A program made the translations under genes and the position numbers. The notes below the pieces were generated by a model. The model was not told the origin of the DNA, ran no database searches, and saw only the letters and a program-made list of their open reading frames with translations. From Clostridiales bacterium (GTDB lineage Bacteria; Bacillota; Clostridia; Christensenellales; Pumilibacteraceae), in the NCBI GenBank assembly GCA_003533505.1, contig DQGD01000001.1:188441-243979 (forward strand): a DNA stretch of 55,539 nt, written 5' to 3'. Positions 15,772 to 24,900 of the stretch are shown one piece after another. Position 1 is the stretch's first letter, and every line of letters begins with the position of its first letter.

Positions 15772-17460
15772 ATGAATAAGGAATGGTATAACCTTTTGAC
15801 GGAGGAGGACTTTTCGCAGCTTGTCAAAGTCCTTGATTCCGCCACGCCCGAGGAGCTTTCGGAGTTTCTGGGCGGTCTTAGCGACGAAGAGCTGAAAAAA
15901 GCCTGCCGCGGCTTCTCTCCCGACGAAACCGCTGACTTTTTGGTTAAGCTCGACGAAAACGTCAGTCTTAAAGAGCGCATAATCTCGCTGCTTAAAGACA
16001 ACGAGCTCGACAAAGTCATGGACGAAATGTCCGTCGAGGACACCGTGGACATGGTGGAAGATTTGCCGGCTGGCGTGGCGCGCAGAATCGCCGAAGAGGA
16101 CGAAATCCTGCGGCTTTTGCAGGAGCGGAATTTCACGGTATTGAAGCCGCTTCTCCGCGAGTTTAACCCAACCGACCTTGCCGAAATCTTCGACGAAGTG
16201 CCCAAAGAAGAAGTCGTGCTGATTTTCCGCATACTGCCGAAGGACCTCGCGGCGGAAACGTTTGTCGAGATGAGCGGCGACAGCAAAGAAGCGCTTATCC
16301 GCTCGCTGAACGATATCGAGCTGAAAGCCGTCATGGACGAGTTGTTTCTCGACGATACCGTAGACCTTATCGAAGAAATGCCGGCTAACGTCGTCAAGCG
16401 TATTATCGCGCAGTCGGACGCCGAAACTCGCGCCTATATAAACGAGCTGCTGAAATACCCCAAAGACAGCGCAGGCAGCATAATGACAATCGAGTTCGTG
16501 TCGCTGACGAGTTCGATGACCGTTTCCGCAGCTTTCGAGCGCATACGCAAAACGGGCGTGGACAAGGAAACAATCTACACCATGTACGTCACCGACGAGA
16601 AGAAAAAGCTTATCGGCATAGTGTCGGCAAAGGATTTGCTGCTCGCTTCCCCTAACTCCAAAATCGGCGACATTATGGAAGACAACGTAATCTACGTCGA
16701 AACGCTGACCGACAAGGAGGACGTTTCCAATATGATTGCGAAGTACGGCTTCCTCGCGATGCCGGTAGTCGACGGCGAAAAGCGGCTGGTGGGCATCGTC
16801 ACCGTCGACGACGCAATCCAGATTATGCAGGACGAAAGCACCGAGGATATGGCGAAAATGAGCGCGGTCACTCCCTCCGACAAGCCATACCTAAAAACCA
16901 GCGTGTGGAAAATCTGGCTCAACCGTATTCCGTGGCTGCTGATACTTATGATTTCCGCGACGTTTACCGGCATGATAATCTCGGCTAACGAGGAAACGCT
17001 GAACATGCCCGTTTTCGGCATAATTCTCACCGCTTCCATTCCTATGCTTATGGACACGGGCGGCAACGCCGGCTCGCAGGCCTCGGTCACGATTATCCGC
17101 GGCATAGCCCTGGGCGAAGTCGAGTTCCGCGACATCGGCAAGGTCGTGTGGAAGGAAATCCGCGCGTCGATTCTGCTGGGGCTCACCCTCGCCGTCGCCT
17201 GCTTTGCAAAGCTGATGCTGGTCGACAGACTGTGGGCGATTACAAACGGCTTCAACGTCGCGCTGGTAATCTGCCTGTCGCTGCTCTCCACCGTGGTGCT
17301 CGCCAAGCTTATCGGCTGCACCCTGCCGCTAGTCGCGAAAAAGTGCCATCTCGACCCTGCCGTCGTCGCAAGCCCGTTCATCACGACGATTGTCGACGCG
17401 CTGTCGCTGTCAATCTACTGCCTGATTGCAATCTCCATGCTCTCCGGGCTCGCCGTGTAA
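15772..17460 (+). CDS. mgtE: Mg2+ channel/transporter MgtE with enlarged N-domain
   Basis: A 562-residue Mg2+ uptake channel of the inner membrane. The MgtE N-domain is followed by YPKDSAGSIMT (229-239), a CBS pair (about 240-360) that senses Mg2+, and a five-helix pore domain from about 383 with LMDTGGNAGSQASVTIIRG, the pore-lining motif. Usual MgtE proteins have about 450 residues; here the N-domain is about 105 residues longer because its helical unit is duplicated: NELDKVMDEMSVEDTVDMVE (77-96) resembles IELKAVMDELFLDDTVDLIE (182-201). The ATG has no clear ribosome binding site and follows a structured leader. A terminator follows. Confidence 0.94.
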   Translation: MNKEWYNLLTEEDFSQLVKVLDSATPEELSEFLGGLSDEELKKACRGFSPDETADFLVKLDENVSLKERIISLLKDNELDKVMDEMSVEDTVDMVEDLPAGVARRIAEEDEILRLLQERNFTVLKPLLREFNPTDLAEIFDEVPKEEVVLIFRILPKDLAAETFVEMSGDSKEALIRSLNDIELKAVMDELFLDDTVDLIEEMPANVVKRIIAQSDAETRAYINELLKYPKDSAGSIMTIEFVSLTSSMTVSAAFERIRKTGVDKETIYTMYVTDEKKKLIGIVSAKDLLLASPNSKIGDIMEDNVIYVETLTDKEDVSNMIAKYGFLAMPVVDGEKRLVGIVTVDDAIQIMQDESTEDMAKMSAVTPSDKPYLKTSVWKIWLNRIPWLLILMISATFTGMIISANEETLNMPVFGIILTASIPMLMDTGGNAGSQASVTIIRGIALGEVEFRDIGKVVWKEIRASILLGLTLAVACFAKLMLVDRLWAITNGFNVALVICLSLLSTVVLAKLIGCTLPLVAKKCHLDPAVVASPFITTIVDALSLSIYCLIAISMLSGLAV

Positions 17461-17495
17461 AGACACTAAACGATTAAACACTATGATGAAACTAC

Positions 17496-17532
17496 AAAAA
17501 AGCCGCCGCGTGATTTACCGCGACGGTTTTTT
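17496..17532. terminator. Bidirectional terminator between mgtE and trmL
   Basis: An A6 run, GCCGCCGCG, an 8-nt loop, CGCGACGGT and a T6 run. The stem has one mismatch. It serves the converging mgtE and trmL genes. Confidence 0.8.
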
Positions 17533-17557
17533 ACGTTTTAAGCCGGAAATCTTATAT

Positions 17558-18019
17558 TTACCTATTGCCGAAAAAGTCGTTTTGCCTTAGCGCCTCGTAG
17601 AGAATAATCGCGACGGAGTTCGACAGGTTGAGCGAGCGGAGCGCGCCGTACATGGGAATACGGACGGCTCGGTCGTAGTCGGCGTAGATAAGCTCTTCGG
17701 GCAAGCCCTTCGTTTCCTTGCCGAAAAGGATATAGCAGCCGTCGGGATAGCTCACGTCCGTATAGCTTTTGTCGGCTTTGGTGGTGGCGTAGTAGTAAGT
17801 GCCGCCGGCGGTCTTTTCCATAAACTCGGCGAGGCTGTCGTAATAGGTGATGTCCACTTTGTCCCAATAGTCGAGCCCGGCGCGGCGCAGTGACTTCTCG
17901 CTCACGTCGAAACCGAACGGGCGCACGAGGTGCAGCCGCGAGTTGGTGCAAGCGCAGGTGCGCGCTATGTTGCCGGTGTTTTGCGGAATTTCGGGTTCTA
18001 CGAGTACGATATTAAGCAT
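17558..18019 (-). CDS. trmL: tRNA (cytidine/uridine(34)-2'-O)-methyltransferase
   Basis: A 153-residue SPOUT-fold methyltransferase that modifies the wobble ribose of certain leucine tRNAs. It starts MLNIVLVEPEIPQNTGNIAR, with the SAM-knot motifs LFGKETKGLPEE (about 98-109), IPMYGALRSLNLSNSVAI (about 121-138) and LYEALRQ at the end, all diagnostic for TrmL. Length is normal. It lies 6 bp after the GH20 gene and probably shares its transcript. Confidence 0.94.
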   Translation of the reverse strand: MLNIVLVEPEIPQNTGNIARTCACTNSRLHLVRPFGFDVSEKSLRRAGLDYWDKVDITYYDSLAEFMEKTAGGTYYYATTKADKSYTDVSYPDGCYILFGKETKGLPEELIYADYDRAVRIPMYGALRSLNLSNSVAIILYEALRQNDFFGNR

Positions 18020-18025
18020 AGCTCT

Positions 18026-19894
18026 CTACCACGTCATAATGTTCGTGCCTATTGAGGCGCCGAAACGGTTGAAGTCCAGCTTGCGGCGAGCCGCTTCCTC
18101 GGGGGTCATCATCGACTCGAGCGTCGCTTCCTCGAACTCGGGGATTACGTCGGTCGCGCCGTTGGCGTAAGCGCAAAGCTTGTCGGCGCAGTGCTGAGCT
18201 CTGCGAATGAGTCCGCCGATGCGGTAGTCCTGTACCTCGAACCCGAAAGGCTTGTTTTCGATTTCCCACTGTTCGGCAAAGCACGCGTAAAAATCCTCGA
18301 GCGCGGCGAAAAGCGGCGTGTAGCCGTCGTGAACCAGCGCCTTAATCGCCTTGCGGTCGCCGTTCTTATAGGCGGCTCTCGCCTTTATGCCCAGCTCGAC
18401 CTTGGCGGCGAGCACCGAGCAAAGCGCGCGCTGAGTGGCGAAGATATATGAATACCTGCCGGCTTTTCTCTCAATCGCCTTTAATTCCTTTGCGTGTTCG
18501 GCATAGGTCTTGCCATCGCCCTCTCGCACGGTGTAGTCGAACAATCCGCCCACGCAGTCGTTGTACAACAGGTACTTGTTCGGGTTATTCGGCTCGGGGA
18601 CGGCGGTGGGTACGATGTCGTTTGCGGCTTCGATTTTCATGAACTTGTCGAAGTCAATGTCGGTGAGCGCCTTGAACGCCGCCTTAACGTCGCCGCCGTA
18701 CATTTTCTCGGCAGCAAACACGAGCGTGGGCAGCACCGCGCCGTCGGAGCACTCCGCGCCGTCGTCGCCCCACATTGTGAGCAAAATCTTGTCGAGTCCC
18801 TTTTTCCTGCAAGCGTCGAGCGCGATTTCCGTCGCTTTCATCGAAAAACGGTTGGAGGGGGTAAAGCCTTTCCACATCCACGCGCCGCCGGCAAACATTA
18901 CTTCGCGGTCAAAGTCGAGGTGACTGTCAATCATCGCCTCGTAAACGGCGGAATCGGTGTTATAATAGTCCCAATACACGAGCCTGAGGTTTTTGGGCAC
19001 GAGCGCGCGCACTTTTTCGTCGATTGCGCCCTTCTCTTTAACGTAATATTCGCCGCCGTGAGCGAGGCGGAAGAACATGTCCGACCACATCATGGGCTTG
19101 TAACCGTACTTGCCCGCGATTTCCACCACGCGGTTGAGGTGACGGAGCATAATATCCGAGCGGTTTTTCGGCGCGCCGTGTCGGTCCTCGTACTTGCCGC
19201 GCCCTATCATGTGCGCTTCGTCCATGCCGATATGGATTTTGCGCGAGGCGTAGCACTCGGACAGTGTCTTGAACATTTTTTCGATAAGCGTGTAGGTGCG
19301 CTCGTCGTCGATGAGCAATATGTCGTCGGTGTCGTTGATTGCGTCGTACTCTCTCCAACGGAAAATCTGGTTGAGGTGCGCCAACGTCTGAATGCACGGC
19401 ACGACCTCGATACCGAAACGCGCGGCGTAGGCGTCGATGCGCTTCATTTCGTCCTTTGTATAACGTCCGCGCATGTACCCGAAGTGCGGTTCGCCGTCGA
19501 CCTCGTAGGTGTCCTCGGTGTAAAGTTGCAGCTCGTTATAGCCCATGAGCGCGAGCGTGCGGATAATCTCGCGGACGTGGCGCTCGTTTCTCACGGCGTT
19601 TCGCGAGCAGTCGAGCATTATGCCGAGCTCGGTAAAATCGCGGCTCTCGGTTATCTCGTAGGGCTTTTTGTCGCCGTTCTGCTTGATAAGGCGCAAGCCC
19701 CTGAAAAACAGGTGCCTTGCGTTCTCGGGATAACCGACCGTAAAGTCCTTGCCGTCGAAGCGGACGGTAAGCCCCTCGGCGGTTTCGTTTTTCAGCGCAT
19801 AGCCGTCCGTGCCCGTTTCCAGCCCCAGCATTTCGGCGCATTCCTTTACGCTCTCGATAAGCTCCGCGCTAAGTGCGGAAATATTGATTTTCAT
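18026..19894 (-). CDS. GH20-type exo-beta-N-acetylhexosaminidase, cytoplasmic
   Basis: A 622-residue glycoside hydrolase resembling the streptococcal GH20C type. The TIM barrel shows RDFTELGIMLDCSRNAVRN (85-103) and the catalytic Asp-Glu pair in HIGMDEAHMIGRG (Asp225, Glu226), which in this family works by substrate-assisted catalysis on terminal GlcNAc or GalNAc. There is no signal peptide, so it would act on imported oligosaccharides or on cell-wall fragments. I chose the ATG at 19892-19894 because a GGAGG lies 7-8 nt before it; an upstream in-frame start has none. First gene of a unit with trmL. A GH84-like or related specificity cannot be excluded. Confidence 0.82.
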   Translation of the reverse strand: MKINISALSAELIESVKECAEMLGLETGTDGYALKNETAEGLTVRFDGKDFTVGYPENARHLFFRGLRLIKQNGDKKPYEITESRDFTELGIMLDCSRNAVRNERHVREIIRTLALMGYNELQLYTEDTYEVDGEPHFGYMRGRYTKDEMKRIDAYAARFGIEVVPCIQTLAHLNQIFRWREYDAINDTDDILLIDDERTYTLIEKMFKTLSECYASRKIHIGMDEAHMIGRGKYEDRHGAPKNRSDIMLRHLNRVVEIAGKYGYKPMMWSDMFFRLAHGGEYYVKEKGAIDEKVRALVPKNLRLVYWDYYNTDSAVYEAMIDSHLDFDREVMFAGGAWMWKGFTPSNRFSMKATEIALDACRKKGLDKILLTMWGDDGAECSDGAVLPTLVFAAEKMYGGDVKAAFKALTDIDFDKFMKIEAANDIVPTAVPEPNNPNKYLLYNDCVGGLFDYTVREGDGKTYAEHAKELKAIERKAGRYSYIFATQRALCSVLAAKVELGIKARAAYKNGDRKAIKALVHDGYTPLFAALEDFYACFAEQWEIENKPFGFEVQDYRIGGLIRRAQHCADKLCAYANGATDVIPEFEEATLESMMTPEEAARRKLDFNRFGASIGTNIMTW

Positions 19895-19954
19895 GATTTT
19901 TCCTCCGTTCGCAACATTGCCGCGGCAATAAAAAGTCCTCGCCGCCATAGTAAT

Positions 19955-19983
19955 ATTTTACCAAAACGCGCCCGATTATGCAA
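19955..19983 (-). promoter_or_regulatory. Promoter of the GH20-trmL unit
   Basis: Reverse strand: TTGCAT (19978-19983), 17-bp spacer, TAAAAT (19955-19960), about 60 bp before the chosen GH20 start. Confidence 0.55.
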
Positions 19984-20130
19984 GCGTAACCGCTATCGTT
20001 TTTTGTCTGAAATTTAGCAATTTTTGCGCTGATTAACGGAACGCTCGTAAAGCGTGGAAAACGACGGGCTTTGCGCCTCTTTGAGCGGAGAAAAAACCGA
20101 AAGCCGCTTATGAAAAACATTGATAAAGAG

Positions 20131-20222
20131 GACTAGTATTCGCTCCATGAAAGGGAAAAAGAAATAATCCTTATGCCATTCTGAGGAGTAACGGCATTGT
20201 CCTAAGTAAAAAGGACAATGCC
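20131..20222. repeat. Diverged fragment of the intergenic repeats, with a 10-bp hairpin
   Basis: ACTAGTATTCGCTCCATG and TAATCCTTATGCCATTCTG are diverged edges of repeat families B and C. Next to them GGCATTGTCC (20193-20202) pairs perfectly with GGACAATGCC (20213-20222). Apart from the GH20 promoter, the rest of the gap 19895-20331 shows nothing else. Confidence 0.5.
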
Positions 20223-20331
20223 GCCACGCGTGGAAACCCCTGCACCAAACCGCCGACAATCCTTATCGATACGAAAACTCCGAAACAGATTACCGCTCAT
20301 ATTACCGCACATATTGCGAATAAAATAGCGT

Positions 20332-21099
20332 ATGAGCTATTTTCAAGCGTTTGTATTGGGTCTTATTCAGGGGCTGACGGAGTTCCTGCCGGTGTCGAGC
20401 AGCGGTCACCTCGTGCTGTTTTCGCGCATTACGGGCGTGGAATCGTCGCTGTACTTCGACCTCATTCTGCACCTCGGCACGCTCGCCGCCGTAATTATCG
20501 CGTTCCGCCGCGAGCTGACGGGGCTTATTCGCAAGCCGTTCTCCGCGCCGTCGCTGTCGCTCGTGCTCGCCACCGCCGTTTCGGCTGTGGTGGTCGCGCT
20601 TCTTTATAAGCCTGCAAAGCTCGCGTTTTCGGGCGGAAAGACGTTGCCGATATTCTTTATGCTGACGGCGGTTTTGCTCACCGTAGGCGCATATTATCGT
20701 CCCAAAATCGTAAAGCCGCGGCACGATTTCTTCACCGCCGCCGTCGTCGGGTTTTGCCAGGGCTTGGCGGTATTCCCCGGGTTGTCGAGAAGCGGCACGA
20801 CGGTGACGGCAGGCACGCTCGCAGGCGTGGAAAAGCGCGAAAACACCGCGTTCTGCTTTATTCTGTCCGTGCCGATTATCTTAGGCTCCGCGCTGGTGGA
20901 AATAATCGGCGGCGAAGCTTCGCCCGTGCCCGTAGGACAGCTGCTGACGGGCTTCTTCACCGCGTTTATTTCGGGGCTGCTGTCGCTGAAGCTCGCCAAA
21001 ACGGTTTTCGCTAAAAACAACGGCGTGTATTTCGCAGCTTACCTTGCGGTGCTGAGCGTAGTTATCGTAATCAACGACTTGTGGCTGCATTTGTTTTGA
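20332..21099 (+). CDS. uppP: Undecaprenyl-diphosphatase (BacA family)
   Basis: A 255-residue membrane enzyme that dephosphorylates C55-PP so that the lipid carrier can be reused for wall synthesis; overproduction gives bacitracin resistance in known cases. The signatures are QGLTEFLPVSSSGHLVL (residues 14-30) with the catalytic Glu, and FPGLSRSGTTVTAG (about 143-156) with the essential Ser and Arg. About eight hydrophobic segments and length are normal. No clear ribosome binding site precedes the ATG, but the N-terminus fits the family exactly. Confidence 0.95.
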   Translation: MSYFQAFVLGLIQGLTEFLPVSSSGHLVLFSRITGVESSLYFDLILHLGTLAAVIIAFRRELTGLIRKPFSAPSLSLVLATAVSAVVVALLYKPAKLAFSGGKTLPIFFMLTAVLLTVGAYYRPKIVKPRHDFFTAAVVGFCQGLAVFPGLSRSGTTVTAGTLAGVEKRENTAFCFILSVPIILGSALVEIIGGEASPVPVGQLLTGFFTAFISGLLSLKLAKTVFAKNNGVYFAAYLAVLSVVIVINDLWLHLF

Positions 21100-21304
21100 T
21101 TAGTGCCTTATTTATGACGAGACAACAGTTTGGCTTTTCGCTCCATTTTTTTAATAATAACGCACGGTTTCAGTTCTCATCCGTCGTCCCGAGCGAGCGA
21201 AGCGAGCATGATGAGCCCCGACGCGGAATAAATAATCCGTCCATATCCTCCTCCCACGCATAAAATACACACTCACTGCGAACACTAAGCGCGGAGGAAA
21301 AATT

Positions 21305-21814
21305 ATGGAAGAGGCTGTGAAACGTAGGACAAGCGTGGGTGTACACGCGGTTTACTTTATACTTATGGGGCTGGCTTCGTTGGGCATAGGCTCGCTGATG
21401 GGCTTTATCGGCGGAGCGCAAGAGGGCTATGCCGGGCTGGTGCGGCCGCCGTTTACGCCGCCGGACGTGACGTTCTCTATCGTGTGGAGCGTGCTTTACT
21501 TTATCATGGGCGGAGCGTTCTACCTTACGCTCGCCTACTCGCCCAAAACTCAAGAGGAGCGCGTGATTAAAAACGCCGCCGTGCTCGTGAGCGTGGTGAG
21601 CTATATCGTCAATATCACCTGGACGCCGATATTCTTCAAAGCCGATTTGTACTTTTTCGCGTTCGTGTGGCTGGCGATTTTAGACGCGATGATAACAGCG
21701 CTCGTAATTCTTGATTTCAGGCTGAGTAAAGCCGCCGCGATAATGAATATCCCCTACCTCGGCTGGATACTTTTCGCCACCGCGCTGAACATTTTTATCG
21801 CGATTTACAATTAA
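21305..21814 (+). CDS. tspO: TspO/MBR family membrane protein
   Basis: A 169-residue protein with five membrane helices. Motifs PPFTPPDVTFSIVWSVLYFIMG (about 48-69) and WTPIFFKADLYFFAFVWLAILDA fit TspO, a tryptophan-rich porphyrin- and lipid-binding membrane protein. The first 15 residues are polar. ATG follows GCGGAGG. It is separated from uppP by 205 bp that contain a CCCGAGCGAGCGAAGCGAGC repeat fragment. Function in this organism is unknown. Confidence 0.92.
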   Translation: MEEAVKRRTSVGVHAVYFILMGLASLGIGSLMGFIGGAQEGYAGLVRPPFTPPDVTFSIVWSVLYFIMGGAFYLTLAYSPKTQEERVIKNAAVLVSVVSYIVNITWTPIFFKADLYFFAFVWLAILDAMITALVILDFRLSKAAAIMNIPYLGWILFATALNIFIAIYN

Positions 21815-21873
21815 TGAATAACGGAGAATAAGGATTAGTAATCGCTCCATGCATGGGCGAAACCGTTTAAAAT

Positions 21874-21909
21874 GCGAAACGGCTGTAAGAAATCTTACAG
21901 CCGTTTCGC
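21874..21909. terminator. Strong 16-bp hairpin between tspO and the giant lipoprotein gene
   Basis: GCGAAACGGCTGTAAG pairs perfectly with CTTACAGCCGTTTCGC around a 4-nt loop. Short T-rich tracts follow on both strands. Placed between converging genes, it probably terminates both. A lone 25-bp fragment of repeat B lies just before it (21831-21855). Confidence 0.75.
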
Positions 21910-21940
21910 TATTATTAAGGAGTATTAAAAAGCAAGTAAA

Positions 21941-24900
21941 TTACGCGTTGAGCGATTTGGGGATCGGGAGTCCGTCGGCGGTCGTCGTCCAGAAGTCCAT
22001 ATCCCAACCGTTCTCGGCGGAAACGGTAACTTCGGCAGCAAACGCCGCAGCGTCCGCATAGCCGCCGTACACGTCGCCACCCGCATTGGTATTGGATAAA
22101 ATTCTGATAACGGTATCCTTAGTCATGCCTTCGCCTACCGCATACACGTTTTTGAGTATGCCGTAACCGAGATGATATTTGCCGAGTCCGTTAAATCCGC
22201 CGGTTACCGTAGTAGCGCAATTGAACTTGACGAAGCAGTTTACCAGTCTTGCGCTGCCCATACAGTCACGAGCAAGGAAAATGCCGGTAGAATCGACTGC
22301 ATTGCCGTTGCTGTACGCCGCAATTTCCACATACGCGTTTTCGATTCTTCCGCAACCGCCGAGAGCAATGACGGAAGTACTGCCGGCCAACGTTACGTTG
22401 GTAAACGCGATATTCTTAATTGTGCCTTGCGCCGCAAGAAGTCCCAAGAAACTGTCGCACCATTTCGACATAGTCAGATTCGAAATCGCGTGACCTCTGC
22501 CGTCGAATACGCCGCGGAAACCGCCGCTGTTACCATTAAGCCACTGGAAACCTTCAAATCCTTCTTTGAGTTTATCACCCGGGTAAAGATCGGAATAAGT
22601 GTAGCAACCCCGGAAGTTTTTACCCTGCATATCGATATCGTTGCCGAGTACGAAGTAGCCGCCCCAGTAGTTGCCCGCAGCATCAGCGGCGTAGGAAAGT
22701 TCGTTCCAGCCGAGGATATCGTCTGCGGTTTTGAGTATCTTGGTTACGACGAGTACGGGAACGTTGACAGTCGCGAGCGAGTTATCGGCTTTTTCGATAA
22801 CTACCGAGAGAGTCTTGTCGCCGTAGACGGTCTGACCGAGCGAATCGACAAGTCCTGTGACGGAAAGCGTAGTGCCGTCGAGCGAAGCGGTAACCGCCGT
22901 ATCGCCGACTCTCGCGCTCTTTACCGTTCCGGTAACGCCTGCTTCGGAAATATCAAGCGTATTGTCGTTATTGATTCCGAGGTCGAGTTTGCCGGTAAGC
23001 GTCGTGGTGGTCGTACCGGTTACGGTCTTGGTGACGGATTCGCCGGTCACGAGCGAGGTAACCTTGACGGTGAACGTGCCGTTGAACGTATCGGCGACGG
23101 TGATCGTCGAGAAACCTACGGTCACGCCTTCTACCGCCGGTTCGACGGTGACTTTCGCGTACACGCCTGCGTTCGTGATATTGATGGTGTTGGTTTCGCC
23201 TACCGCTACGGTATCGGGCATGAAGTCCGCGTTGACCGCGCCGACAGAAGCCTTAGCCGACTTCGCGACGGGGATCTTGTTTTCGAGGACTTCCCAGGTC
23301 GAATTGCCGTAAGCCGACATATCCTTATCCGCCGCCCAGGCGAGGTATTCGTCCCAGCCGTGGCAGGTCTTGACGGTGTCGGTATCGTTAGCCTTGTTTT
23401 CAAGTCCCTTGTTGTTTTCGCCGATAGCGGGGATTGCATACTCGGCTTCGGTCGCGCCGGGTTTAAGATTGACAGCGATACAGTTCTTGATATTAACGTT
23501 TACGCGATTGCCTACGAGCATGCCCGCGCAAATACCGCTATCAAGATTCCAGTCGGTAAGAACTACCATACAGTTGCGAACGGTTACTTTATCGCCCTTG
23601 CCGAGGAGCATCGACGCAGGTGACCAGAACGCACCGCCGGCGGTAATTTTGCCGTAAACCGCTATGTTTTCAATAACGGTGTTCTCCGAGCCGGAAGTCA
23701 TAACAAAGCCGGTAGGTCCGGAAACTATCGCTCCGGTAAAGACTATATTCTTTATGGTAGTAGCACCGGTCGCGTTTGCGATAAAGCCGCTGTTCACGCC
23801 CTGGTTGGCGTTGGCGACAACGTGTCCTCTGCCGTCGTAAGTGCCGGTGAAGTTATCAAGCCAGCCGGCGTTATCTCCGCCCCAGTAGCCCATACCCACG
23901 CGCGTATTTTCCACGTCGATATCTTGGGTCTGCACGAAGTAGCCGCCGTAGGTGGTGTCGTTTAACTTGACCGCGTAGTTCTTGAGGTTGACGAGGTGTT
24001 CCTTTTCGGTGATATACTTGGTGACGAGTACTACGGGGATATTGACGGTAGTGACTTTTTCGAGCGTACCTCCGTTCCTCTTCTCAAACGTCGCGACGAT
24101 CGTCTTTTCGCCGTACAGCGAGCCGAGCGCGGATCTGTCGAGCGTAAGCGTTCCAGCCTCGTATGCCGTCGAAGCGAATGCCGTTCCGTCGATTGTCGCG
24201 CCGACCAGGTCGCCGTCGATATTCTGCGCCGAGAGGTCGAACGTGACGTTTCCGGTTGCCGTCATATCGATTTCGGTAACGTCCGCAACGTTCTTGATTT
24301 CGGTGGTGATTACGGTGAAGGTCTTTTCCGCCTTGACGGTATCGTCGAGCGCGGAAGTCACGGTAACGGTGACGGACTTGCCTGCCGCGCCCTCGGGAAC
24401 GATAAGCTTTCTGCCGACGAGCTTGAAGCCGGCTTCCTTTGCCGCGGCGTCGATGGCAATCGTGACGTAAGTATCGTCGCTGCCGAGCACGACGGTAGCG
24501 CCTGCCGCAACGCCGAGTTCGGTGTTAGAGAGGGTCGCCTTTGCGGTAAAGTTTTTCGGTACGGGAATGCCGTTTACGACTTTCCAGAAGCCGTTATTGT
24601 CCCAAGCAGTGAAGTCGACTGCCGCCGCTTTGAGCGCCGCGTAGTCCGCATACACGCCGTAAACGTCACCCGGGTTGCCGGAACCGGCGACCGTAAATTT
24701 GCTTACGCCGACCGCGTAAACGCCATTCACGATGCCATAGCCCTTATTGAAGTTGTACATCGGGTAACCGGTTTTCGCGGTGTCGTCGAGCGCGGTAACG
24801 TATTCGACGAATACTTTGTTAATTCTGCCCTGACCGTAACTGTCGGCGGTTATAGACGAGTTGAACGGGCACCAGCCGGCTTCCGACACGTCGTAGTTTT

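Noticed and set aside
18026..19948. Longer start for the GH20 gene at 19948
   Set aside because: The added 18 residues overlap the 5'-UTR and have no ribosome binding site; the ATG at 19892-19894 has GGAGG at good spacing.
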